DNA from: RGIG5472 sp051867615
GTDB lineage: Bacteria; Bacillota; Clostridia; Oscillospirales; Oscillospiraceae
Length of the DNA: 6,837 bases
Reading direction: 5' to 3'
Assembly: GCA_051867615.1 (NCBI GenBank)
Contig: JBJDYU010000058.1
Location: forward strand, 1-6,837
A program made the position numbers and the translations under genes. Position 1 is the stretch's first letter; each line of letters opens with the position of its first letter. The notes beneath the pieces were generated by a model. That model made no database searches. It was given only the letters and a program-made list of their open reading frames with translations, and was not told where the DNA came from. This document shows, one piece after another, positions 1 to 6,001 of this stretch.

Positions 1-434
1 GTCAGCAGGTCGGCCAGCATCTGGGTGGGATGGAACTGGTCGGTCAGGCCGTTCCAGACGGGAATGCCCGCGTTGGCGGCCAGGTCCTCGACGACCTCCT
101 GGCTGAAGCCGCGGTACTCGATGCCGTCATAGATCTGGCCCAGAACGTGGGCGGTGTCCGCGATGGACTCCTTCTTGCCCATCTGGCTGCTGCCGGGGTC
201 CAGATAGGTAACGCCGAGGCCCAGGTCCATACCGGCCACCTCAAAGGAGCAGCGGGTGCGGGTGGAGGTCTTTTCGAAGAGCAGGACGATGTTCTTGCCC
301 TCCAGATAGCGGTGGGGCGTGCCGGAGCGCTTCAGGTCCTTAAAGTTCTTGGACAGGTCCAGCAGGTACCGGATCTCGGCGGGAGTGAAATCCAGCAGCG
401 TCAGAAAATTCCTTCCTCTGATATTGACAGCCAT
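1..434 (-). CDS. arcB: Ornithine carbamoyltransferase, N-terminal part (C-terminus beyond window)
   Basis: Cytoplasmic enzyme that interconverts ornithine plus carbamoyl phosphate with citrulline plus phosphate. About 144 residues of a family usually near 310-340 are visible; the reading frame runs open off the left edge. The carbamoyl-phosphate loop FEKTSTRTR is at residues 53-61, followed by the FEVAGMDLG helix (64-72), the SQMGKKES loop (83-90) typical of ornithine rather than aspartate enzymes, EYRGF (106-110) and HPTQ (135-138). The ATG at 434-432 has AAAGGAG at 450-444, a good spacing. It starts 38 bp after arcA stops, with no terminator between, so the two are very probably cotranscribed. 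That context favours the catabolic role (ArcB) over the biosynthetic one (ArgF), but the sequence seen cannot separate them; the symbol therefore rests on context. The ornithine-binding SMG loop lies outside the window. Confidence 0.93.
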   Translation of the reverse strand, partial: MAVNIRGRNFLTLLDFTPAEIRYLLDLSKNFKDLKRSGTPHRYLEGKNIVLLFEKTSTRTRCSFEVAGMDLGLGVTYLDPGSSQMGKKESIADTAHVLGQIYDGIEYRGFSQEVVEDLAANAGIPVWNGLTDQFHPTQMLADLL

Positions 435-472
435 ATCGATCTTCTCCTTTTCTCAATTAACTGATTTTGATC

Positions 473-1702
473 TCAGGAATGAACAGGGTCTCTGTACAGC
501 GGCATACTCATGCAGCGCGGGCCGCCGCGGCCGCGGGACAGCTCGGAGCTGGACATCTTCAGGATCCGGATGCCGTTGTCCTCCAGAATCTGATTGGTCA
601 CATAATTGCGGTCGTACACAATGGCCGTGCCGGGCCGGACGCAGAGCGTATTGGAGCCGTCGCTCCACTGCTCCCGGTCGGCGGCGATCTCGCTTTCTCC
701 GCCGCAGCGGATCAGCTTTACATGGTCAAGCCCCAGATATTTCGCCAGGATCTCATCCAACGAACGCTCCAGCCGGCGCACCGTCAGCCGCTTTTCGTGC
801 TTTCCGGTCAATTCGTAGACGGTCAGGCGGTCCAGGATCCCCGGATGCACGGTGAACTTATCCACGTCCACCTGCGTAAACACCGTGTCGAGGTGCATAA
901 ACGCCCGGGTCCTGGGAATCTCAAAGGCAAGCACGGTATCGATGGAGCTTTCCTCATTGCTGAAAATATTCCTTGCCAGCTGCTCAATGGCCTCGGGCTG
1001 GGTGCGCTGCGAGATGCCCACCGCCAGCACCGTGGCGCTGAGATTGATGATATCGCCGCCCTCGATGGAGAAATGGTTCTCCGGCCCGTAATACAGCGGC
1101 ACCTGGCCCGCGAAGGCGGGATGATAGGTCAGGACATACTTCCCGTAAAGGGTCTCCCGGTTCCGGGTGGCGGAGTACATATGGTTCAGGCTGACGCCGT
1201 TTCCGATGCTGGCGAAGGGGTCTCTTGTGAAATACAGGTTCGGGATCGGCGGCATCAGGAAGCGGGCGCGGGTGCTGGCCATATCGGAGAGCTGGCCACC
1301 CTGCGCGGGAAAGACCTCCCGGTAGGTCACACCCTCCATGGTTTTCTGCACCAGCTCCAGCGGCTCCGTGATGGCCGACAGGTACTCCAGCAGCGGCTCC
1401 CGGTACCCAAGGGCATAATCGCCCGCCCGGGAGATGGCGTCCGCGATGAACTGCTGCTGCAGCTGCTTGTCCGAGGCCAGCACCTCCGCGGTCAGATCCT
1501 CCAGATAGACCACTTCCGTGCCGCAGGAGCGGAGCAGCGCAGCAAATTCATCGTGCTCCTGCTGGGCTCTGTGCAGGTAGGGAATGTCGTCAAACAGCAG
1601 CTGCTCCATGGTGTCGGGGCTCAAATGCTCCAGCTCCCGCCCGGGACGCTGCAGCAGCACCTTTTTCAGCGGACCGATCTCGCTTTTTACACAGATGGAC
1701 AC
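473..1702 (-). CDS. arcA: Arginine deiminase
   Basis: Hydrolyses L-arginine to L-citrulline and ammonia, the first step of the cytoplasmic arginine deiminase pathway. The 409 residues match the usual length of about 400-420. Family motifs are present in order: FTRDP (158-162, Asp161), EGGD (214-217, Glu214), MHLDTVF (269-275, His270 and Asp272) and the C-terminal GRGGPRCMSMP, with the nucleophile Cys397. These correspond to the known Asp/Glu/His/Asp/Cys catalytic set, so the enzyme looks intact. The start codon is GTG (1702-1700), chosen because AAAGGAAG at 1717-1710 sits 7 nt upstream and the protein begins at the normal family position. Ornithine carbamoyltransferase follows after 38 bp. 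A promoter candidate lies about 93-121 bp upstream, after pyrI. The plus-strand open frame covering this gene is a codon-bias shadow. Confidence 0.97.
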   Translation of the reverse strand: MSICVKSEIGPLKKVLLQRPGRELEHLSPDTMEQLLFDDIPYLHRAQQEHDEFAALLRSCGTEVVYLEDLTAEVLASDKQLQQQFIADAISRAGDYALGYREPLLEYLSAITEPLELVQKTMEGVTYREVFPAQGGQLSDMASTRARFLMPPIPNLYFTRDPFASIGNGVSLNHMYSATRNRETLYGKYVLTYHPAFAGQVPLYYGPENHFSIEGGDIINLSATVLAVGISQRTQPEAIEQLARNIFSNEESSIDTVLAFEIPRTRAFMHLDTVFTQVDVDKFTVHPGILDRLTVYELTGKHEKRLTVRRLERSLDEILAKYLGLDHVKLIRCGGESEIAADREQWSDGSNTLCVRPGTAIVYDRNYVTNQILEDNGIRILKMSSSELSRGRGGPRCMSMPLYRDPVHS

Positions 1703-1853
1703 GCAGACACTTCCTTTCGTATCCTATAGGGTTATTTTGCCGAATTCATAAAAACCGGCGGACAGTGCTTCGTGGTACTTTTATGCTACTTCCAATTTTA
1801 CCCGATTTTCATCCGCGGCGCAATGCAAACTTACGGCGCTGTGCGCGGGCGGC
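1703..1853 (-). other. pyrI-arcA intergenic region and arcA leader
   Basis: A 151-bp gap between the pyrI stop and the arcA start. It is locally AT-rich between about 1730 and 1810, unlike the flanking genes, which fits a promoter and untranslated leader. It holds the promoter candidate at 1823-1795 and the arcA ribosome binding site at 1717-1710. I see no hairpin with a T-tract after pyrI, so read-through from pyrBI into arcA is possible. Confidence 0.6.
1795..1823 (-). promoter_or_regulatory. Candidate sigma-70-type promoter for arcA-arcB
   Basis: On the minus strand a TAAAAT -10 box (1800-1795, five of six consensus bases) lies 17 bp after a weak -35 element, TTGCGC (1823-1818, only TTG matching). 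It sits just after the pyrI stop and would give an arcA leader of roughly 85 nt. The good -10 box, correct spacing and local AT-richness support it; the poor -35 suggests dependence on an activator or low basal activity. Inferred from pattern only. Confidence 0.42.
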
Positions 1854-2276
1854 TCAGGCTCTGCGGTACACCGCTTCGCAGTAGGCGCAGCAGTAGGTGC
1901 GGCTTTCCGGATCGGTGAGGATGAACTCCGAATCCAGCCCGTTCTCCGCCGTCGTGATGCAGCGCGGGTTCTTGCAGCGAAGCACATTGACAAGCTTTTT
2001 GGGCATGGTGGGATGGATCTTTTTCACCTGCTCTCCGCCCTCGATGATGCTGACGGTGATGTCGGGGTCCACATAGCCCAGGATATCCAGGTCCAGATCA
2101 ATGAGCTCGTCGATCTTGATGATGTCCTTCCGGCCCATTTTGGTGCTCTTGGCATTGCGGATGATCGCCACGGAGCAATCCAGCTTGTCCAGACCCAGCA
2201 GCCGGACGATGTCAATGCTGTGGCCGGCCTGAATGTGGTCCAGCACGTATCCATTCTGAATGCTATCAATATTCAT
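1854..2276 (-). CDS. pyrI: Aspartate carbamoyltransferase regulatory chain
   Basis: Regulatory subunit that binds nucleotide effectors (ATP, CTP, UTP in characterised enzymes) and joins catalytic trimers into the allosteric holoenzyme. At 140 residues it is slightly shorter than the E. coli chain of about 153. The N-terminal allosteric domain begins with the conserved pattern IQNGYVLDHIQAG (6-18). The C-terminal zinc domain has Cys101-x4-Cys106, then Cys129/Cys130 and Cys133. Because two cysteines are adjacent at 129-130, either could take the third zinc position, giving x22 or x23 spacing. The ATG follows a strong GGAGGAGG ribosome binding site within the 17-bp gap after the pyrB stop, so the two are translated from one message. 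PyrI is absent from many Firmicutes such as Bacillus but known in clostridia, which supports the lineage inferred here. Confidence 0.95.
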   Translation of the reverse strand: MNIDSIQNGYVLDHIQAGHSIDIVRLLGLDKLDCSVAIIRNAKSTKMGRKDIIKIDELIDLDLDILGYVDPDITVSIIEGGEQVKKIHPTMPKKLVNVLRCKNPRCITTAENGLDSEFILTDPESRTYCCAYCEAVYRRA

Positions 2277-2293
2277 CGTGTCGCCTCCTCCGT

Positions 2294-3214
2294 TTACTCT
2301 ACGCTCAGTCCCAGCAGCTTCATGATCAGCGCCATACGAATAAACTTTCCGTTGGCGACCTGCTCAAAGTAACGCGCCCGGGGATCGGAATCCACCTCAA
2401 CGGCGATCTCGTTCACTCTGGGCAGCGGATGCAGCACCGCCATGTCGGGCTTTGCCAGGCGCATTTTCTCCGCATCCAGAATGTAGGTATCCTTCAGGCG
2501 GATATAGTCGGCTTCGTTGAAGAAGCGCTCGCGCTGCACGCGGGTCATATACAGCACGTCCAGCTGCGGAATGGCCTCCTCCAGACTGGTGGTCTCCACA
2601 TAGGGGAAGTTGCCCTTTTTCACGGTGTTCTCAATGAGATGCTGCGGCAGCTTCAGCTCCTCGGGAGAAATGAAGACGAACTTGATCCCCTCATAGCGGG
2701 CCAGAGCGCTGACCAGAGAGTGGACGGTGCGGCCGAACATCAGATCGCCGCAGAAGCCGATGGTGAAGTTGTTCAAATCGCCGCGCTCGCGGTGGATGGT
2801 CAGCAGGTCCGTCAGCGTCTGGGTGGGGTGGTTGTGGCCGCCGTCGCCCGCGTTGATGATGGGCTTATTGGCCCGCTTGCTGGCGGCATAGGGCGCGCCC
2901 TCTCTGGGATGGCGCATGGCAATGATATCCGCGTAGCAGCAAACGGTGCGGACGGTGTCGCTGACCGTCTCGCCCTTGGCGGTGGAGCTGCTCTGCGGCT
3001 CAGAAAAGCCCAGCACGCTTCCGCCGAGGTCCAGCATGGCCGCCTCAAAGCTCAAGCGGGTGCGGGTGGAGGGTTCAAAGAACAGTGTCGCAAGTTTCTT
3101 GTGGCGGCATACCTCCCGGTACTTGTCCGGGTCGGCGATGATGTCCTCTGCCACTGCGATCAGGTCGTCGATCTCGCCTACGGTGAAATCTGTGATATTG
3201 ATGAGGTTTCTCAA
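2294..3214 (-). CDS. pyrB: Aspartate carbamoyltransferase catalytic chain
   Basis: Transfers the carbamoyl group from carbamoyl phosphate to L-aspartate, giving N-carbamoyl-aspartate, the committed step of pyrimidine synthesis. The 306 residues match the family (about 304-311). Landmarks: FFEPSTRTRLSFE (45-57) with the phosphate-binding STRTR at 49-53; the SSSTAKGE loop (75-82), whose Lys80 reaches the neighbouring active site; GHNHPTQTLTDL (126-137, His129); GRTVHS (161-166); RVQRER (225-230) for aspartate binding; and LHPLPR (261-266), diagnostic for this enzyme rather than ornithine carbamoyltransferase. The start is TTG at 3214-3212, with AAAGGAG at 3230-3224; no in-frame ATG fits the family N-terminus. 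The PyrI partner follows 17 bp downstream. Its long, structured leader and own promoter candidates suggest that pyrBI is controlled separately from the arc genes. Confidence 0.97.
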   Translation of the reverse strand: MRNLINITDFTVGEIDDLIAVAEDIIADPDKYREVCRHKKLATLFFEPSTRTRLSFEAAMLDLGGSVLGFSEPQSSSTAKGETVSDTVRTVCCYADIIAMRHPREGAPYAASKRANKPIINAGDGGHNHPTQTLTDLLTIHRERGDLNNFTIGFCGDLMFGRTVHSLVSALARYEGIKFVFISPEELKLPQHLIENTVKKGNFPYVETTSLEEAIPQLDVLYMTRVQRERFFNEADYIRLKDTYILDAEKMRLAKPDMAVLHPLPRVNEIAVEVDSDPRARYFEQVANGKFIRMALIMKLLGLSVE

Positions 3215-3223
3215 AATATCCCG

Positions 3224-3230
3224 CTCCTTT
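3224..3230 (-). promoter_or_regulatory. pyrB ribosome binding site that fixes a TTG start
   Basis: AAAGGAG on the minus strand, 9 nt before the TTG at 3214. A nearby ATG (3232-3230) overlaps this site and is in another frame, so it cannot be the pyrB start. The combination of a strong site with a rare start codon is seen directly; tuning of enzyme amount is inference. Confidence 0.75.
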
Positions 3231-3370
3231 CATGTGTTACATTACAGCCATACGGGCGTTTCCGCACAGCTAATGGATGAAGGCGTCCGGCAGCCGCTGC
3301 TGCGATCCGGCGGCTTTCTCAGCGTCTGCCGGGAAACGTGTTCCGGCGGTCCTTTTTCACAGACCCGCCC

Positions 3371-3397
3371 TCCGCCGTCTGTTTGCGGCGGATTTTT
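3371..3397 (+). terminator. Intrinsic terminator-like hairpin facing right
   Basis: On the plus strand TCCGCCG (3371-3377), an 8-nt loop and CGGCGGA (3386-3392) form a perfect 7-bp stem followed at once by TTTTT (3393-3397), the form of a rho-independent terminator. All genes here read the other way, so it would stop antisense transcription leaving the pyrB region. In the sense direction the same stem lies at the extreme 5' end of the predicted pyrB message and may protect it. Confidence 0.5.
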
Positions 3398-3406
3398 CAA
3401 TTCTTC

Positions 3407-3415
3407 ATTATAACA
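3407..3415 (-). promoter_or_regulatory. Extended -10 promoter candidate for pyrBI
   Basis: The minus strand reads TGTTATAAT (3415-3407), a perfect TATAAT box with the TGn extension. No good -35 box lies 16-18 bp upstream, as is tolerated by extended -10 promoters. The region farther upstream (about 3440-3490) is very AT-rich, in contrast to the genes, and could act as an UP-like element. The predicted start is near 3400. Confidence 0.55.
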
Positions 3416-3457
3416 GACGCGGGGCGAGTATGGTAGAGTAAAAACATCATTTTTTCC

Positions 3458-3486
3458 TGTATATTATTTTATAAAATTCATTTCAA
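3458..3486 (-). promoter_or_regulatory. Second promoter candidate upstream of pyrBI
   Basis: On the minus strand TTGAAA (3486-3481, five of six matches) is followed after 17 bp by TATACA (3463-3458, four of six). It lies in the AT-rich stretch just after the amidohydrolase gene. It may be an alternative pyrB promoter or only AT-rich sequence supporting the one at 3415-3407. Confidence 0.35.
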
Positions 3487-3536
3487 ATGCCGATATCCGC
3501 ATCATTCCGGCGAAAGCGGCGGGCCGCCTCGGGCTA

Positions 3537-4625
3537 TTATGCGCCGCAGCGAAGGAGCTGGCAAAAGGCCCGGATCGTCGGCTCCAGCAATGCATCCGGA
3601 TAACTATACAGGCTCGAATGGAGCGGCGGCTGCGCGTCGCCCGCGCCGATGCCGAAGAACGCCCCCCTGCAGCGGTTCAGATAATGGCCGAAGTCCTCGC
3701 TCCAGCGCATCGGCTGTCGGAGCAGCGCGCCGGCGCAGGCCGCGCATATTTTCTCCGCGCAGTCCGGATCGTTGACCGTGGCGGGAAAGGGGTCCCGGAT
3801 CTCGACGGCGCAGGAGAGGCCATGGGCCTGCGCCGCTTCTGCCACGAGCTGTTCCACCTGCCGCTGCAGCGCCATGAGCGCGCCGTCTTTCTGCGCCCGG
3901 AGCGTCAGCCACAGCTCCGCCCTGGCCGGCGTTGTGCCGAAGGCTTCTTCCCCCAGTCTTGCGCCGATAATGGTGCAGAACGTGTCCGGGTCTGGGGACT
4001 GGCCCTGCGCAAAGGCCGAGAGCCGACACAGCAGCTCCCCCAAAGCCCCGGCGGGAGAACGTCCCTCCTCCGGATAGGCCGCATGGGCGCTGAAGCCTTC
4101 CAGCGTCACGGCCAGGCCCCGGGAAGCGCAGGCAAAGGTCCCGGGCCTGGTGTACACCTGCCCCAGAGGATATCCGGGCAGATTGTGCGCGCCGTAGATC
4201 TCGCCGACCTGCTCCCTGTCAAAGAGCTGCACACAGGTCTCAGCGCCCCGGCCGGTTTCCTCTGCGGGCTGGAACAGGAGAAATACATTCCGCCCAACGC
4301 GCATGGCGTCCAGCAGCATCGCCACGCCGCAGAGCGCCGCGGCATGGCCGTCGTGGCCGCAGAGGTGCGCCGCGGTCCCATCCGGCAGCAAAAGCGCGTC
4401 ATAGTCCGCCCGCAGGGCCACGCCCGGCGCGGCGGAGTCCGGTACGCGGTACGCGGCATAGAAGCCCCGGCCGCAGTCATGCAGCTCCAGCGGCGTGTGC
4501 CGCTTCAAAAAGGCTTTCAGCAGTGCCGCCGTCTCCTCCTCATGGCCGGAGGCGGCGGGTCTGGCGTGCAGCTCGTGTCGCAGCTCTGTGACCTTTTCGA
4601 GTACCGCAGCGGGAATCACGTCCAT
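3537..4625 (-). CDS. M20-family (M20D-like) metal-dependent amidohydrolase
   Basis: Predicted cytoplasmic amide hydrolase of the group containing hippurate, N-acetyl-diaminopimelate and indole-acetyl-amino-acid hydrolases; they release an amino acid or amine from an N-acyl form using two metal ions. It has 362 residues, slightly short for a family near 370-400. Motifs in order: RHELHARP (16-23), RADYDAL (72-78), CGHDGHAA (89-96), QPAEET (119-124), GAHNLP (145-150), the dimerisation-domain signature GFSAHAAYP (177-185), SEDF (309-312) and LHSSLY (335-340). The expected metal ligands Cys89, His91, Glu123, His147 and His336 are all present. No signal peptide is seen. It begins 5 bp after the regulator stops, with GGGGAG (4639-4634) overlapping that stop codon, so the two are coupled. 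The substrate cannot be read from the sequence; an acyl-arginine, acyl-ornithine or acyl-citrulline would fit the neighbours but is a guess. Confidence 0.88.
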   Translation of the reverse strand: MDVIPAAVLEKVTELRHELHARPAASGHEEETAALLKAFLKRHTPLELHDCGRGFYAAYRVPDSAAPGVALRADYDALLLPDGTAAHLCGHDGHAAALCGVAMLLDAMRVGRNVFLLFQPAEETGRGAETCVQLFDREQVGEIYGAHNLPGYPLGQVYTRPGTFACASRGLAVTLEGFSAHAAYPEEGRSPAGALGELLCRLSAFAQGQSPDPDTFCTIIGARLGEEAFGTTPARAELWLTLRAQKDGALMALQRQVEQLVAEAAQAHGLSCAVEIRDPFPATVNDPDCAEKICAACAGALLRQPMRWSEDFGHYLNRCRGAFFGIGAGDAQPPLHSSLYSYPDALLEPTIRAFCQLLRCGA

Positions 4626-4630
4626 AGCTC

Positions 4631-5908
4631 TTACTCCCCAAGCCCGCCCGTTTCGCTGCCGTCGGCTTTTTGCAGGGTGATGCGGCTGCGGAACTGGGTG
4701 GGCGTCATTTCTTTGTACTTCAAGAAGTTCATGTTAAAGGTCTTGATATTGCGGTAGCCCACGGCAAAAGCCACGTCAATGACAAGCAGCTCGGTGGAAC
4801 TGAGCAGCTCGCAGGCATGGTTGATGCGCACATGGTTCAGCAGGGTCTCAAAATTTTTCTCGGCATAGTAGAGAAGCAGCCGGTTCATCTCCCGGACGCT
4901 GACGCCGAACTGGGCCGCGACCTTGCCGGCGGAAAGCTCCTCCTCCCGGTAGCTTTTGAAGATGCAGTTCATAATGGAAAACGCCACGTCTTTGTCCGTA
5001 CGGTTATACTTCGTGTGCGCGCTGCGGTAGATCTTCCGGTATTTCATGGGGGAGATCCCCACCTGGGTCATAAAGTGCTTGGACAGGTGCGAGGCGTCCA
5101 CAAAGCCGGTCAGAGCGGCGATCTCATCCAGCTGCAGGTCTGTATAGATCAGGTAGTCGGACGCCTTTTCGATCCGGATGCCGGAAAGCAGATTGCTGAA
5201 GGTGGAGCCGGTCTTTTCCGTGATCTGCTTTGCAAGGGTTGACTGGGAGATGAAGAACACATCCGCCACCTGGCCCAGTGACAGCTTCTCAGAGGAGTGG
5301 GCGTAGATATAGCTCAGTATCGAGTTGCCCGTGGCGGCTTTCTCGCTGTTATCCTTTTCGCCTCTCGCAGACATGATGTAGCGGCGGTACATGATGATCA
5401 GCTCCACCAGCTTGTTCGTCACATAGATCTGGGTCATGGGCTTATCCTGCGGCAGCATCCGCGTGGATTCCACCCCCAGCTCCGCCTTGAGCTGTTCCAT
5501 GACCGTGTCTATGTATTCCGCCTGCACGGAATCCAGATAGACCACAGGCTCCATGGACAGGAAGGACAGCAGGTCGCTGTTCTTCTCCGCGGAGCCCTGA
5601 TGGCCCTTGAGGAAAAAGTTGAGATAGTGGTAGTCGTACACCACCTTCGTGAATTGAAGCGTCTCGCTGACCTCAGTGATCTCAGAGATCTTCCAGGGGG
5701 TGATGGCGATCAGCGTATCCGGGATCAGAGAAAAGGCGGCGCCGTCAATGGTGATCGTGCCTCTGCCGTGCTTGATGTACAGAAACCTTGCCGCCTGATG
5801 GATCAGCGGCTTTGTAGGCTTCTGTATCGCCTCATAGTCGAACGAGCAGATGGCTACGGGGTCCGTTTCGGATTTCCAGTTGTCTTGCAGGGTCGCAGGC
5901 CGGTTCAA
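4631..5908 (-). CDS. AraC-family regulator with two tandem DNA-binding domains
   Basis: Predicted transcription factor of about 425 residues, much longer than the usual 250-320. The N-terminal third (about 42-95) resembles the AraC cupin sensor, with the stretch FLYIKHGRGTITIDG. A helical linker follows. Then come two complete AraC-type domains, each with two helix-turn-helix units: one at about 196-295, ending in the signature IAALTGF...SHLSKHF...GISPMKYRK, and a more divergent one at about 311-411, ending in VAFAVGY...FNMNF...MTPTQFRS. The start is uncertain: TTG at 5908 is chosen for GGAGG at 5921-5917 with 8-nt spacing, but the frame stays open to ATG 5944 and TTG 5953, neither with a visible ribosome binding site. 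The amidohydrolase is 5 bp downstream and arcC 93 bp upstream, so these or the arc/pyr genes are likely targets. The ligand is unknown; arginine or a related compound is a guess. Confidence 0.9.
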   Translation of the reverse strand: MNRPATLQDNWKSETDPVAICSFDYEAIQKPTKPLIHQAARFLYIKHGRGTITIDGAAFSLIPDTLIAITPWKISEITEVSETLQFTKVVYDYHYLNFFLKGHQGSAEKNSDLLSFLSMEPVVYLDSVQAEYIDTVMEQLKAELGVESTRMLPQDKPMTQIYVTNKLVELIIMYRRYIMSARGEKDNSEKAATGNSILSYIYAHSSEKLSLGQVADVFFISQSTLAKQITEKTGSTFSNLLSGIRIEKASDYLIYTDLQLDEIAALTGFVDASHLSKHFMTQVGISPMKYRKIYRSAHTKYNRTDKDVAFSIMNCIFKSYREEELSAGKVAAQFGVSVREMNRLLLYYAEKNFETLLNHVRINHACELLSSTELLVIDVAFAVGYRNIKTFNMNFLKYKEMTPTQFRSRITLQKADGSETGGLGE

Positions 5909-5913
5909 ACAGA

Positions 5914-5921
5914 CCACCTCC
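5914..5921 (-). promoter_or_regulatory. Ribosome binding site favouring the TTG start of the regulator
   Basis: GGAGGTGG on the minus strand; its GGAGG core is 8 nt before TTG 5908. It lies inside the longer possible reading frame, where it would encode Glu-Val-Val, so it may be chance. It is nevertheless the only good site near any candidate start. Confidence 0.5.
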
Positions 5922-5937
5922 ACTTTCAGCGTAATTG

Positions 5938-5989
5938 GCTGCATAACGGGCAAAGCCGCTGCATAAGCGCGCAGGCGCGCCTATGCAGC
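5938..5989. repeat. Long hairpin plus repeated 9-mer between arcC and the regulator gene
   Basis: The 32-bp segment 5958-5989 is a near-perfect inverted repeat: GCTGCATA (5958-5965), one mismatched base, GCGCGC, a two-base centre, GCGCGC, one base, TATGCAGC (5982-5989). As RNA it would form a 13-pair stem, with one mismatch, around a tetraloop. The outer 9-mer GCTGCATAA recurs directly at 5938-5946, exactly 20 bp from the copy at 5958-5966, or about two helical turns. Neither strand has a T-tract after the hairpin, so it is not a classical terminator. It could be an operator for the adjacent AraC-type protein, or an RNA element separating arcC from the regulator. Confidence 0.55.
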
Positions 5990-6001
5990 AAGCTTTCAGG
6001 A

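Larger units (their letters stand above)
3215..3400 (-). promoter_or_regulatory. Hairpin-rich pyrB leader (candidate regulatory RNA)
   Basis: If transcription begins near 3400, pyrB has an untranslated leader of about 185 nt. On the minus strand it contains several G/C stems: a perfect 7-bp stem (3392-3386 with 3377-3371); GGCGGGTC with GACCGCC (about 3368-3343, one bulged G), enclosing an A-rich loop; GCCGGAA with a bulged TTCCCGGC (about 3347-3328); and AGCCGC with GCGGCT (about 3316-3293). The repeated CCGCC and GGCGG segments can pair in alternative ways, as expected of an attenuator or switch, but no minus-strand stem is followed by a T-tract, so a classical terminator arm is not evident. 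I do not recognise a PyrR binding motif or a known riboswitch. The only small open frame seen here overlaps pyrB and looks accidental. Confidence 0.4.

Noticed and set aside
1..434. Aspartate carbamoyltransferase instead of ornithine carbamoyltransferase
   Set aside because: The SQMGKKES loop and EYRGF motif are typical of ornithine carbamoyltransferase, and a true pyrB is present nearby.
467..1729. 420-residue plus-strand open frame opposite arcA
   Set aside because: It mirrors arcA almost exactly, has low-complexity Gly/Ala/Gln-rich content with no family motif, and arises from GC-rich codon positions on the opposite strand.
1741..1750. TATGAAT-like ArgR half-site in the arcA leader
   Set aside because: Only one half-site is seen and no partner half-site lies at the expected spacing, so an ARG box cannot be claimed.
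2429..3280. 283-residue plus-strand open frame opposite pyrB
   Set aside because: Codon-bias shadow of a clearly functional pyrB.
3513..3530. Short hairpin after the amidohydrolase stop as a minus-strand terminator
   Set aside because: Only four Watson-Crick G/C pairs, extended by wobbles that use up the T residues; no free T-tract follows.
3618..4757. 379-residue plus-strand open frame opposite the amidohydrolase
   Set aside because: Arg/Gly/Ala-rich with no recognisable domain; it covers a gene with a full set of M20 motifs in the opposite direction.
5958..5989. Intrinsic terminator for arcC
   Set aside because: The stem is strong, but no T-tract follows on the minus strand; listed as a repeat/regulatory element instead.
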